From contig JBLZWL010000016.1 of NCBI GenBank assembly GCA_049194865.1, positions 1-64,000 on the forward strand: a stretch of DNA of 64,000 nucleotides. Direction: 5' to 3'. A program made the translations under genes and the position numbers. Below are positions 49,726 to 57,927 of this stretch, piece after piece. The first letter of the stretch is position 1. Each line of letters begins with the position of its first letter. This DNA comes from Myxococcus terminator_A. GTDB taxonomy: Bacteria > Myxococcota > Myxococcia > Myxococcales > Myxococcaceae. Under the pieces are notes generated by a model. It was not told the DNA's origin. It saw only the letters and a program-made list of their open reading frames with translations, and searched no databases.

Positions 49726-50613
49726 TTGTCTGCCGTGCCTGCGGTCTTCGTTCTTGCGTGGGGAGTGATGGTGGCAGTGGGGGGGGAGTTGGCCCCCGTG
49801 CGTCGAATCGAAGTGGGCGCGGAAATGCGTGTATCCGCCTCTGAGATTCGTATCGCTCCTGGGCGGTCCACGACTTTCTTCTTCGACGCGCGCATCCTGC
49901 CGGACGAAATCTCTTTGGAAGGGCGTGAGCGGTTTCAGCGCCTGGGGGTCTCCGAGGATCATCTCGTGCTCGTTCCATCGAGTGCGTTCCGGGACGGTGA
50001 ACGGCTGCGCCTGGGATTGCGTTTCCGAGATGGCGCGGCGCCGGACCGGGTGACCTTCATGCTGGTGGTGGATCCAGCGATGGGTGAGCCCCAGGTGGAG
50101 GTCTATCGCCGTGCTCGTTCGGTGGAGTCCTACCGGCAGGAGGTGGGCGAGCTGAAGGGGCGTCTGTCTCAGGCTCAGTTCGAGTTGGACAGGCTTCAGT
50201 TGGAGGGCCGGTCGTCGGGAGCGCTCGAGGCGTTCGTGGCCTCCGTGGAGAACCCCCATGAGCTTTCGATAGGGATGGCGACTTCCACGAGGGTGGTGAC
50301 TCATCCCGATGTGACCGTCGTGAGAATTCAGCTCATGGTGTATCAGTCTCTCTTTCGCGCGATTCGACTGGGGTTGAGAGCGCGGGCCGGGGGCGCGGGT
50401 TGGGTGGCAACGGGAGCGTCGCTCACGGATGGTCGTGGGCGAAGCCGCAAGGTGCTGTCGCACTGGCAGACCGGTCCCCTGCAGGCCGAAGGGGAACAGA
50501 TCCTGATGATCTTCGTGGAGCCCTCGACCGAGGTGGAGTCGGGTCGCTATGTGTTCAAGCTGTGGGACGCGAAGGGACGCACGGTGACGATGGAAGGGCT
50601 TTCGTTGAAGTGA
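49726..50613 (+). CDS. DUF2381 (TIGR02268) family protein
   Basis: A 295-aa protein of a family expanded in Myxococcus. A signal-like start (LSAVPAVFVLAWGVMVAVGG) is followed by the family pattern: VSASEIRIAPGRSTTFFFDARILPDEISLEGRERFQRLGV, LVLVPSSAFRDGERLRLGLRFRDGAAPDRVTFMLVVDP, VEVYRRARSVESYRQEVGELKGRLSQAQFELDRLQ and a beta-rich second half. Function is unknown; members often sit beside kinase genes as here. TTG 49726 has GGAAGG 7 nt upstream and starts 1 nt after the kinase stop, so the two are an operon. Export would place it with the kinase's outer domain. Confidence 0.8.
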   Translation: MSAVPAVFVLAWGVMVAVGGELAPVRRIEVGAEMRVSASEIRIAPGRSTTFFFDARILPDEISLEGRERFQRLGVSEDHLVLVPSSAFRDGERLRLGLRFRDGAAPDRVTFMLVVDPAMGEPQVEVYRRARSVESYRQEVGELKGRLSQAQFELDRLQLEGRSSGALEAFVASVENPHELSIGMATSTRVVTHPDVTVVRIQLMVYQSLFRAIRLGLRARAGGAGWVATGASLTDGRGRSRKVLSHWQTGPLQAEGEQILMIFVEPSTEVESGRYVFKLWDAKGRTVTMEGLSLK

Positions 50614-50628
50614 CTGCCCCTCGCATCC

Positions 50629-51546
50629 TCAGTCGAGGAAGCGGCGCTCCCAGCGGAGCTGCTCCTCGGGTGGGAAGTCTGGATTGTAGAGCGTGTCCGA
50701 GTCGCGGTGGTAGAGCCACGGCTCCAGGATGCGGGCGAGTTCGCGATAGGCCGGCAGTGTCGCACCTCGTGTCGAGTCGCCCGCCTCGGGCCATGTTCCC
50801 AGGGAGATGACGGCGCGCTGGTCATCCAGTTCCAGCACTTCGATTCCTGGCGTCGAGAGCCGCGCGCGGAGCTTGCTCGCACCTCCGAGTGCACTCAGCA
50901 GGGGTTGTCCCAAGAACGTCAACCAGTGCGCCCCGCGCACCCGTGAGCCGATCTCCTGGCTGACGAAGTCGTCGATGATCTCCATGCCGGGATGACGGAA
51001 GGCCAACTCACGCACGCGCTGGTAGACTCCGACAAGGACCATGGGGGCGTTGAAGCAGAGGCTCGCGTAGCCGGAGGTGAAGGGGAGCGACGCGGCGATT
51101 TCCAACGCCAACTCACGGACGTGCTTGGGGCCCTGTTGTTCGAGATACTCCGTTGGCAGGCTGAAGGTAGCGACGCAGGTCCGACCGATGGAATCACCTC
51201 CCGTGGCGACGTCCAGCGGGCCTCCTGAATAACTGAAGGAGAACTCGGGAACACCGATTGAATCACTGATGAGGCTCACCTGGGGCCATTCGTCCTGAAG
51301 CAGGCTGCGCTGGATGTGCTCCCAGTCCGAGGGCTTCAGCGTCCTCCAATACCCTTCCGAGTCGGACTGGAGGGTCAGCGTCCGTGGGGGCAGTGCTCGC
51401 TGGAAGCGCTCCAGCGCTTGAAGGATGGCGGGCCCGAGCCCTTCATGAGCGCGGTGGAAATAGAAGCAGAAGGTGAGTCCGTCGCGAACGACGATGTATC
51501 CCTGCTTGTCCGCTTCGATGCGAATGCGAGGGAAGTGCTCGCTCAT
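50629..51546 (-). CDS. DUF3396 family immunity protein (type VI immunity-like)
   Basis: A 305-aa soluble protein that fits DUF3396, a family of predicted immunity proteins for type VI or similar toxins. Pieces: VVRDGLTFCFYFHRAHEGLGPAILQALERFQRAL, REL-A-L-EIAASLPFTSGYASLCFNAP, HPGMEIIDDFVSQEIGSRVRGAHWLTFLGQPLLSALGG and LDDQRAVISLGTWPEAGDS. No signal peptide, so it would act in the cytoplasm. Its ATG overlaps the stop of the upstream toxin candidate (ATGA), tying the two together. Confidence 0.78.
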   Translation of the reverse strand: MSEHFPRIRIEADKQGYIVVRDGLTFCFYFHRAHEGLGPAILQALERFQRALPPRTLTLQSDSEGYWRTLKPSDWEHIQRSLLQDEWPQVSLISDSIGVPEFSFSYSGGPLDVATGGDSIGRTCVATFSLPTEYLEQQGPKHVRELALEIAASLPFTSGYASLCFNAPMVLVGVYQRVRELAFRHPGMEIIDDFVSQEIGSRVRGAHWLTFLGQPLLSALGGASKLRARLSTPGIEVLELDDQRAVISLGTWPEAGDSTRGATLPAYRELARILEPWLYHRDSDTLYNPDFPPEEQLRWERRFLD

Positions 51547-52372
51547 AGAAACACACCAAAAGGCGTCACCAGGAAGGGAGTCCTATCGAAGGTCAAGTGG
51601 TACGCATCGCCCTGGTGCCGGACTCCGAGTGGATTGCCTGGCGGCGACTGCCTCCACTTAGGGAAATTGGTGTCAGGGCAAGGGAACTTGAAATCGTAGA
51701 CCGCCTGGACCTGCGCCGGGTTGCCTGTGTGGAGGACGAGGTCGGGCACTACCGTTCCTTCCAGTGCCTTGCTGGCACCCGCGCGCAAGAGGTCCAGTTC
51801 TTCCTGGTGGGTGATCAGTTCTGGCTCCTGGGCACGAGCAACTTTGCGATAGCGCTGCTCGCGCAAGAAGCGTGAGGGAAACTCTGCCCGAGGGCTTCTT
51901 CGGCACAGTCGAGCGCAAGCGCATGTTTCTTGCGACCCAGCCTCATAGCACCCGTGATGGGATTCTCCCTCGTACCGCCCATGACCTTATCGCACTCGGC
52001 AGGGGTTGGGCTCCGCCCCCCGAACTCCTTGCGGTTCACCTCTGCGTCTGCCTTCCTGGCGCAGTCGACAAGGCGTTCGCGGATTCCCGCCTCGACGAGC
52101 GTCTCAAGCTCCATCCAAGTCTTACCAGCCGCGGTGACTTGCGCGGCCCGCACAGCGAGCGGGACGATGCGCTCCTGCCCCGCCGTTGCCGCGCAGTAGG
52201 CGGGATTCTGCTCGCAGGCGGCATTTCCTGAGTCGAGAGCCTGGGCATAGGTGCCGGTCCGGCCCTGTCTCATCGGTCCCGTAGCTCCGCATCCGAGCAG
52301 GAGAAGGAGCATCGAAGGGACTGTCGTACCTGGACGCCGTATTCGGAGAGCCCTCCTGCAATGATTTCCCAT
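51543..52372 (-). pseudogene. Lipoprotein toxin candidate with PD-(D/E)xK nuclease-like C-terminus, frameshifted
   Basis: Two frames read as one protein. The first, from ATG 52372, has a lipoprotein signal (basic start, then SMLLLLLGC), the NPAYC-AATAGQERIVPLAVRAAQ region, ERLVDCARKADAEVNRKEF and MRLGRKKHALALDCAEEALG, then drifts into a short non-homologous end (stop at 51815). The second, beginning near 51866 (REQRYRKVARAQEPELITHQEE), holds VVPDLVLH and VYDFKFPCPDTNFPKW and ends at 51543. P-D and D-x-K are the core of a PD-(D/E)xK nuclease. A one-base change near 51858-51874 would join them. The region is overlapped by the DUF3396 immunity gene, so a toxin/immunity pair is likely. Mutation, sequencing error or programmed slip cannot be separated here; no classical slippery site is seen. 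Confidence 0.65.
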
Positions 52373-52454
52373 GCGCCCCAGCCTACCTGGGGCCACTGCC
52401 CCCACGAGGGGCCTTGAGCCTCGCGGCCCTCCGTGTAGGGTGCCGCTCCGGACG

Positions 52455-53237
52455 ATGACTTCTCCTCTCCCTCCCGACGCCCTCCGCTGCATCCGCGCCG
52501 ACTCTCGCGAGCCCGAGGGCTACCGCGCCGCCCTGGGTGACCGCCGCGCCTCGCTCCTGCTCACCGACCCGCCCTATTGCCTGCTCACCCGGCGGCGCAA
52601 GGGCGGTGACCTGAGAGACCCGCGCGCCCACAAGAAGATCGACCAGAACCCCATCGTCCGCTTCGAGACCGTGCGCGACTACCGCGTCTTCTCCGAGGCC
52701 TGGCTCTCCCGCGCCCTGGCCCACCTCACCCCGGACGCCCCGCTCGTCATCTGGACCAACCTGCTCGGCAAGGAGCCCATCCTCACCGCCGCCAAGGCCC
52801 TGGGCTATCCCCACCTGCGCGGCGAGTTCACCTGGGGCAAGCGCACCACCGACAAGAACGCCAACGAGCAGACCCTGCGCGTCTACGAGGTCGCCCTCGT
52901 CATCGCCCGCACGCCCGAGCCCGTCCTCGCCCCCGGCGACCTGCCCACCGTCTGGGCCGTCGTCGGCGGCTATGACGATGATGGCGACGCCACGCGCTGG
53001 GGCAGCCACCCCCACCACAAGCCCTTCTCCGTCGTCGAGCCGCTCGTGCGCACGTACAGCCGCCCCGGCGACACCGTGTTGGACCCCTTCGCCGGAAGTG
53101 GCTCGCTGCCCGCCGCCGCCCTGCGCCTGGGCCGCCAGCCCGCGTGCCTCGAAATCGAGCCCGAGTGGGCCGAGCGCGTCACCCACCGCCTGCGCGAGAC
53201 GGCCGCCGCGCTCCCTCAGCCCCCCAGCGCCCGGTAG
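52455..53237 (+). CDS. DNA methyltransferase, N6-adenine/N4-cytosine type
   Basis: A 260-aa amino-methyltransferase. The catalytic motif is TDPPYC and the SAM motif is DTVLDPFAGSGSLPAAALRLGR near the C-terminus, the order of beta-class enzymes. A target-recognition region lies between (GEFTWGKRTTDKNANEQTLRVYEVALV). No restriction gene is adjacent, so it looks like an orphan methyltransferase with a regulatory or protective role. ATG 52455 is used; an in-frame ATG at 52371 would overlap the start of the divergent toxin gene. Its 3' end overlaps the convergent oxygenase gene by 22 bp. Confidence 0.8.
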   Translation: MTSPLPPDALRCIRADSREPEGYRAALGDRRASLLLTDPPYCLLTRRRKGGDLRDPRAHKKIDQNPIVRFETVRDYRVFSEAWLSRALAHLTPDAPLVIWTNLLGKEPILTAAKALGYPHLRGEFTWGKRTTDKNANEQTLRVYEVALVIARTPEPVLAPGDLPTVWAVVGGYDDDGDATRWGSHPHHKPFSVVEPLVRTYSRPGDTVLDPFAGSGSLPAAALRLGRQPACLEIEPEWAERVTHRLRETAAALPQPPSAR

Positions 53238-53854
53238 AGCCGCGTCTCCGACCAGCGCGGCACGTCCGTGGGCCGGTGCCCCCACCAGTTCATCACCAGC
53301 GTGCGCCTCAGCCGCGAGCGCCCCGGCAGCTTCCCCTCCGGAATCTGGTTCTCCGCGTCCAGCACCCCGTGCGTCAGCGTGCCGTCGAACAGCACCAGCC
53401 GGTTGGGACGCGGCGTCACCAGGTCCGCGGTGTCCATGCGCGAGGGCGCGAGCGACGGGTTGTCCTCGTCCGGCTTCTCCCGCGTCACCACCAGCGCCCC
53501 ACCGCGCACCCGGTTGAGGAACAACACGCTGCTGATGCGCGGATGCACCAGCTTCCCCGTGCGCAGCGCGAGCTTCTCGTCCCGGTCCTGGTGGAAGTCC
53601 ACGCGCACGTCCGTCGGGTACATCCGCGACAGCCACCACTCCACCCCGGCGATTCTCCGCCGCCCGGCGACCTGGGGCTTCAAGCTGGAGATGACGTCCT
53701 CCACCACGTTGCTCGGCGGCCCGAAGTCGTACCAGAACGTCGTCTGATACGTGTCCTTCAGCCGCTCGCGGCCGAGCACACCCAGCCGCCGCAACAGGCG
53801 CCGGAAGAGGGGAGGGGGCACGGCGCCTTCAGTGAGCTGGACGAGGGTTTCCAC
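53216..53854 (-). CDS. 2OG-Fe(II) oxygenase family protein
   Basis: A 212-aa soluble protein. The iron triad is visible: HxD in VDFHQDRDEKL and the distal His in LFDGTLTHGVLD, with the 2-oxoglutarate Arg in RLRRTLVMNWWGH. SSVLFLNRVRGGALVVTREK is the strand between, typical of the double-stranded beta-helix fold. Substrate unknown. It is tail-to-tail overlapping with the methyltransferase gene and divergent from the symporter gene. Confidence 0.75.
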   Translation of the reverse strand: METLVQLTEGAVPPPLFRRLLRRLGVLGRERLKDTYQTTFWYDFGPPSNVVEDVISSLKPQVAGRRRIAGVEWWLSRMYPTDVRVDFHQDRDEKLALRTGKLVHPRISSVLFLNRVRGGALVVTREKPDEDNPSLAPSRMDTADLVTPRPNRLVLFDGTLTHGVLDAENQIPEGKLPGRSRLRRTLVMNWWGHRPTDVPRWSETRLYRALGG

Positions 53855-53960
53855 GGGAGACCGCAGCTTTGTCCCATGCGAAGGGTGGGCGCCACCTTCC
53901 TTTGCCGGTAGGCTGCCCGCCCCATTGCCCTCCCCACCGGAGGCACGCGGAGACTGCTCG

Positions 53961-55238
53961 ATGAAGGCTCACCACAAGATGCTCATCGGCATCGTCACCG
54001 GCACGGTGGCGGGACTCGCCGCCAATGCCCTCGCGGGCGGTGCTCCCTGGCTGGATTGGACCGTCACCAACGTGGCCTCGCCGGTGGGACAGATTTTCAT
54101 CCGCCTGCTGCTCATGCTCGTGGTGCCGCTGCTCTTCGCCGCGCTCGTCATGGGCGTGGCGGAGCTGGACTTGAAGCAGGTGGGCCGCCTGGGCGTCCGC
54201 ACGCTGGGCTACACCATCGTCTTCTCCACCATCTCCGTCCTCATCGGCCTGCTGCTCGTCAACCTCATCCAGCCCGGCGTGGGCCTCAGCGACGAGGCCC
54301 GAGCGCTCGCGCGGAGCGGCACGCAAATCAAGGCGGCGCCGCCTCCGTCCGACACGTCCTTCGGCGCGGTGCTGATGTCCATGGTGCCCACCAACCCCCT
54401 GAAGGCCGCGGCCGACGGAGACATGATTGGCCTCATCGTCTTCTCGCTCATCTTCGGCCTGGGCGTGGCGCTCACCCCTGGCGAGCCCGTGCGGCACCTG
54501 CGCGACACGATTCAAGGCCTCTACGACGTGATGATGAAGCTCATCGACGGGGTGCTGAAGCTGGCGCCCTTCGGCGTGGCCGCGCTCTTGTTCTCCATGA
54601 CGGCGAAGCTGGGCCTGGGCATCCTCGGTCAGCTCGCGGCCTACGTGGGCACGGTGCTGCTCGCGCTCTCCATCCACATGTTCATCGTCTACTCGCTGTC
54701 GGTGCGCTTCCTCGGTGGACGCAATCCCATCGAGTTCTTCCGCGACAGCCGCCTGGCCATCGTCACCGCCTTCTCCACGTCCTCCTCCAGCGCCACCCTG
54801 CCCACCGCGCTCAAGGTCGCCGAGGAGAACCTCAAGCTGCCCGCCAACGTGTCGCGCTTCGTGCTCACCGCCGGCTCGGCGATGAACCAGAACGGCACCG
54901 CGCTCTTCGAGGGCGTCACCGTGCTCTTCCTCGCGCAGGTGTATGGCGTGCACCTGGACCTGTCTCAGCAGGCGCTCATCATGTTCATCTGCATCCTGGC
55001 CGGTATCGGCACCGCCGGAGTCCCCGCGGGCTCCATCCCGGTCATCGCGATGATTCTGGGCATGTTCAAGATTCCGGTGGAGGGCCTGGGCCTCGTGCTC
55101 GGCGTGGACCGCTTCCTGGACATGTGCCGCACCACCCTCAACGTCACCGGCGACCTGGCCGCCGCCGTCTACGTGGCGCGCGGAGAACCGCCCGCTCGCA
55201 CGGACGTCGAGCGGGCGACAGGCCCCACCGCCTCCTGA
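53961..55238 (+). CDS. Dicarboxylate/amino acid:cation symporter (DAACS family)
   Basis: A 425-aa inner-membrane carrier of the GltP/DctA type with about eight helices and two re-entrant hairpins. Motifs: FIRLLLMLVVPLLFAALVMGVAEL, AFSTSSSSATLPTALKVAEEN (Ser-rich hairpin 1), NQNGTALFEGVTVLFLAQ (substrate/cation site), AGIGTAGVPAGSIPV (hairpin 2) and DRFLDMCRTTLNVTGDLAAA, where the Asp and Asn bind substrate. It imports acidic amino acids or dicarboxylates using Na+ or H+. ATG 53961 matches the family start. Confidence 0.9.
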   Translation: MKAHHKMLIGIVTGTVAGLAANALAGGAPWLDWTVTNVASPVGQIFIRLLLMLVVPLLFAALVMGVAELDLKQVGRLGVRTLGYTIVFSTISVLIGLLLVNLIQPGVGLSDEARALARSGTQIKAAPPPSDTSFGAVLMSMVPTNPLKAAADGDMIGLIVFSLIFGLGVALTPGEPVRHLRDTIQGLYDVMMKLIDGVLKLAPFGVAALLFSMTAKLGLGILGQLAAYVGTVLLALSIHMFIVYSLSVRFLGGRNPIEFFRDSRLAIVTAFSTSSSSATLPTALKVAEENLKLPANVSRFVLTAGSAMNQNGTALFEGVTVLFLAQVYGVHLDLSQQALIMFICILAGIGTAGVPAGSIPVIAMILGMFKIPVEGLGLVLGVDRFLDMCRTTLNVTGDLAAAVYVARGEPPARTDVERATGPTAS

Positions 55239-55309
55239 CGCCGGGCATAAGTCGTCCCATCCTTCCCACCGGAAGTCGTTTCACCGCCTCACCCGCCATA
55301 GGAGCCCGC

Positions 55310-55837
55310 ATGAGGGTCACCAAGGATTCGATTGTTTCGCTGGAGTACCGGCTGCACCTCGGTGACGGACAGGTCATCGACCAGAGCGCGCCGGAACAGC
55401 CGCTCGCCTACCTGCACGGGCATCGTCAAATCGTCCCGGGCCTCGAGGGCGCACTGGAGGGCCTGAGTCAGGGCGACAGCAAGCAAGTGGTGGTGCAGCC
55501 GGCCCAGGGCTACGGCGAGCATGACCCGGAGGGCGTGCGCGTCGTCCCGCGCGCCATGCTGCCCCCCGGCTTCGCCCCGCAGCCCGGCCAGACACTGATG
55601 GCCCAGACGGAGCAGGGCGACATTCCCCTGCGCATCCAGGAAGTGCGGGGCGACGACATCGTCATCGACCTGAACCACCCGCTCGCCGGCAAGACGCTCC
55701 ACTTCGACGTCACCGTGAAGGACATCCGCCAGGCGTCCCCGGAGGAGCTGTCCCACGGCCACGTTCATGGGGCCGGTGGGCATGACCATGGGGCTGGTGG
55801 GCACGACCATGGGGCCGGTGGGCACGACCACGCCTGA
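55310..55837 (+). CDS. slyD: FKBP-type peptidyl-prolyl isomerase SlyD with His-rich tail
   Basis: A 175-aa SlyD: FKBP N-terminal strand (DSIVSLEYRLHLGDGQVIDQ), LAYLHGHRQIVPGLEGALEG, an insert-in-flap chaperone domain (MLPPGFAPQPGQTLMAQTEQGDIPLRIQEV), and NHPLAGKTLHFDVTVKDIR. The C-terminus is three GAGGHDH repeats, which should bind Ni2+ or other metals, as in E. coli SlyD. AGGAG lies 5 nt before ATG 55310. It folds proteins and may help nickel insertion. Confidence 0.92.
   Translation: MRVTKDSIVSLEYRLHLGDGQVIDQSAPEQPLAYLHGHRQIVPGLEGALEGLSQGDSKQVVVQPAQGYGEHDPEGVRVVPRAMLPPGFAPQPGQTLMAQTEQGDIPLRIQEVRGDDIVIDLNHPLAGKTLHFDVTVKDIRQASPEELSHGHVHGAGGHDHGAGGHDHGAGGHDHA
55769..55831 (+). repeat. Three 21-bp tandem repeats in slyD
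   Basis: Three almost identical 21-bp units (55769-55789, 55790-55810, 55811-55831) encode the metal-binding GAGGHDH repeats. They differ by three bases at most, so copy number could vary between strains by slippage. Confidence 0.8.
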
Positions 55838-55868
55838 CGCCTGGGCGTGACGCCGTGCGGCGACAGCG

Positions 55869-55898
55869 AGGGGCGGGGCAGGAATGCCTCGCCCCTTT
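55869..55898 (+). terminator. Terminator after slyD
   Basis: AGGGGCG (55869-55875) pairs with CGCCCCT (55890-55896), with an inner GGCA/TGCC stem and GGAA loop, followed by TTTCGCTTG. One mismatch separates the two stem parts. Confidence 0.65.
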
Positions 55899-55960
55899 CG
55901 CTTGCCTGCCGGAGTGAATGCTTCGTCGGGGAAGGGGGGTGCACTATCTTTGCCGCCCCA

Positions 55961-57862
55961 ATGAGCCAGTTCCCCTCTCAACAGACTCCGAGCCCCAGTG
56001 GGCTGCGCCTCCAGCCCGCAGACCCGCACGCAGGCGAGCCGGGCGCTTCCGCGACGCAGGACCCGGAGCTGTACTGGCTGAAGAACGTCTACCAGGGCGG
56101 CTCGCGCCAGCTCACCGTGCGCGCCGTCATCGCGGGCATGTTGATTGGCGCGGTGATGTGCCTGTCCAACCTGTACGTCATCCTCAAGACGGGCTGGAGC
56201 CTGGGCGTCACGATTACTGCGTGCATCCTGGCCTTCGCGGTGTTCGGCACGCTGCGCTCGCTTCGGCTGTTGAAGAACGACTTCACCGCGCTGGAGAACA
56301 ACGCCATGGGCTCGGTGGCGTCGGCCGCCGGCTACATGACGGGCGGTGGCAACATGGCCGCCGTCCCCGCGCTGCTGATGCTCACCGGCGCGTTGCCGTC
56401 ATCCGGCTGGCTGGTGGCCTGGTTCGCCGTCATCTCCGCGCTGGGCGTCTTCGCGGCCATCCCCATCAAGCGCCAGCTCATCAACATCGAGGCGCTGCCG
56501 TTCCCCACCGGCACCGCCACCGCGGAGACCATCCGCGCCCTGCACGGCCACGGCGAGGTGGCGCGGCGCAAGTCGAAGATGCTCGCGGGCGCGGGCCTCG
56601 TCGGCGCCCTGCTGGTGATGGCGCGCGACGCGCGCTTCTCGTGGCTGACCAACATCCCGGACAAGGTGAGCATGCCGTTCACGCTGCTGGGCAAGAAGGC
56701 CTCCGCGTGGACGCTGTCGTTCGACTTCAGCCTCCTGCTGGTGGGCGCCGGCGCGCTGGTGAGCTTCCGCACGGGCTGGTCCATGTTGCTGGGCGCGGTG
56801 CTGACGTATGGCTTCCTCGCGCCGGCCATGGTCACCCAGGGCGCCATCCCCGAGGTGACGTACCGGGCCATCAACACGTGGATGGTGTGGACGGGCTCGG
56901 CGGTGCTGGTGTCCTCGGGCCTGTTGGCCTTCGCCTTCCAGTGGCGCAGCGTGGCGCGCTCCTTCAAGGCGCTGTCGGGGCTGTTCGGCCGCAAGGGCTC
57001 GAAGGAGGAGGAAGTGGACCCGCTGGCCGGCATCGAGTGTCCTCCGTCCTGGTTCCCCCTGGGCTTCGCGGTGCTGGGTCCCATCGCCGTCTTCCTGATG
57101 GCGCACCTGTTCCAGATTCCGTGGTGGGCGGGCGTGCTGGCCATGCCGCTGGCCGTCGTCATGGGCGTCATCGCCAGCCGCGTCACCGGGGAGACGGACA
57201 CCACGCCCACGAAGGCGCTGGGGCCCGTCACGCAGCTCATCTTCGGAGGCCTGGCGCCGGGCAACATCCCCGCCAACGTGATGAGCGCCAACGCCACGGG
57301 CGGCGTGGGACTCCACGCGGCGGACCTGCTGACGGACCTCAAGTCCGGGTGGCTGCTGGGCGCCAATCCGCGCCAGCAGTTCATCGCGCAGTTGTTCGGC
57401 GTGGTGGCCGGCGCGGCGGTGGTGGTGCCGGTGTTCAACATCCTCGTCCCCACCCCGGACGTGCTCGGCTCGGCCGAGTTCCCCGCGCCCGCCACGATGG
57501 TGTGGGCCGGCGTGTCGAAGCTGCTCGCCACGGGCGTGTCGGCGATGCCCGTCACCGCGCGCTGGGGCGCCGCGTGCGGCGGGACGCTCGGCATCATGCT
57601 GGTGCTGCTGGAGCGGTGGGCGCCCGCGAAGCTGAAGGGCTACGTGCCTTCGCCCGCGGGCTTCGGGCTGGCCATCGTCATCCCCGGCTCCAGCTCCATC
57701 GCCTTCTTCCTGGGCTCCGCCATCGCCGAGGTGATGCGTCGCAAGGCGCCGAAGCTCGCGGAGGAGACCGTGCTGCCCGTGTCCTCGGGCTTCATCGCGG
57801 GAGAGAGCTTGCTGGGCATCGGCATCGCGATGGCGAAGGCCTTCGGGGTGATGCCCAAGTAG
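55961..57862 (+). CDS. OPT family oligopeptide transporter
   Basis: A 633-aa polytopic membrane protein with about fourteen helices. OPT features: YQGGSRQLTVRAVIAGMLIGAVMCLSNLYVILKTGWSLG, MGSVASAAGYMTGGGNMAAVPAL, INIEALPFPTGTATAETIRALHGHG, GETDTTPTKALGPVTQLIFGGLAPGNIPANVMSANATGG and the IVIPGSSSIAFFLGSAIAEVMRRK end. It probably imports small peptides, using the proton gradient in known relatives; metal-chelate uptake is the other known OPT role. ATG 55961 starts the Pro/Ser-rich cytoplasmic tail. Confidence 0.9.
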   Translation: MSQFPSQQTPSPSGLRLQPADPHAGEPGASATQDPELYWLKNVYQGGSRQLTVRAVIAGMLIGAVMCLSNLYVILKTGWSLGVTITACILAFAVFGTLRSLRLLKNDFTALENNAMGSVASAAGYMTGGGNMAAVPALLMLTGALPSSGWLVAWFAVISALGVFAAIPIKRQLINIEALPFPTGTATAETIRALHGHGEVARRKSKMLAGAGLVGALLVMARDARFSWLTNIPDKVSMPFTLLGKKASAWTLSFDFSLLLVGAGALVSFRTGWSMLLGAVLTYGFLAPAMVTQGAIPEVTYRAINTWMVWTGSAVLVSSGLLAFAFQWRSVARSFKALSGLFGRKGSKEEEVDPLAGIECPPSWFPLGFAVLGPIAVFLMAHLFQIPWWAGVLAMPLAVVMGVIASRVTGETDTTPTKALGPVTQLIFGGLAPGNIPANVMSANATGGVGLHAADLLTDLKSGWLLGANPRQQFIAQLFGVVAGAAVVVPVFNILVPTPDVLGSAEFPAPATMVWAGVSKLLATGVSAMPVTARWGAACGGTLGIMLVLLERWAPAKLKGYVPSPAGFGLAIVIPGSSSIAFFLGSAIAEVMRRKAPKLAEETVLPVSSGFIAGESLLGIGIAMAKAFGVMPK

Positions 57863-57872
57863 TTGAAGCAGC

Positions 57873-57914
57873 GGCGCCTCGCCTCGAATCCCTGGATGGG
57901 GAGCGCGAGGCGCC
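57873..57914. terminator. Bidirectional hairpin between convergent genes
   Basis: Perfect 10-bp stem GGCGCCTCGC (57873-57882) / GCGAGGCGCC (57905-57914) with a 22-nt loop, between the OPT transporter stop and the outer-membrane protein stop. T runs are weak on both sides. Confidence 0.5.
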
Positions 57915-57927
57915 GGGTCCGGCTCTT

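Noticed and set aside
51858..51874. Programmed ribosomal frameshift in the toxin candidate
   Set aside because: No X-XXY-YYZ slippery heptamer or clear downstream structure is visible; mutation or sequencing error is simpler.
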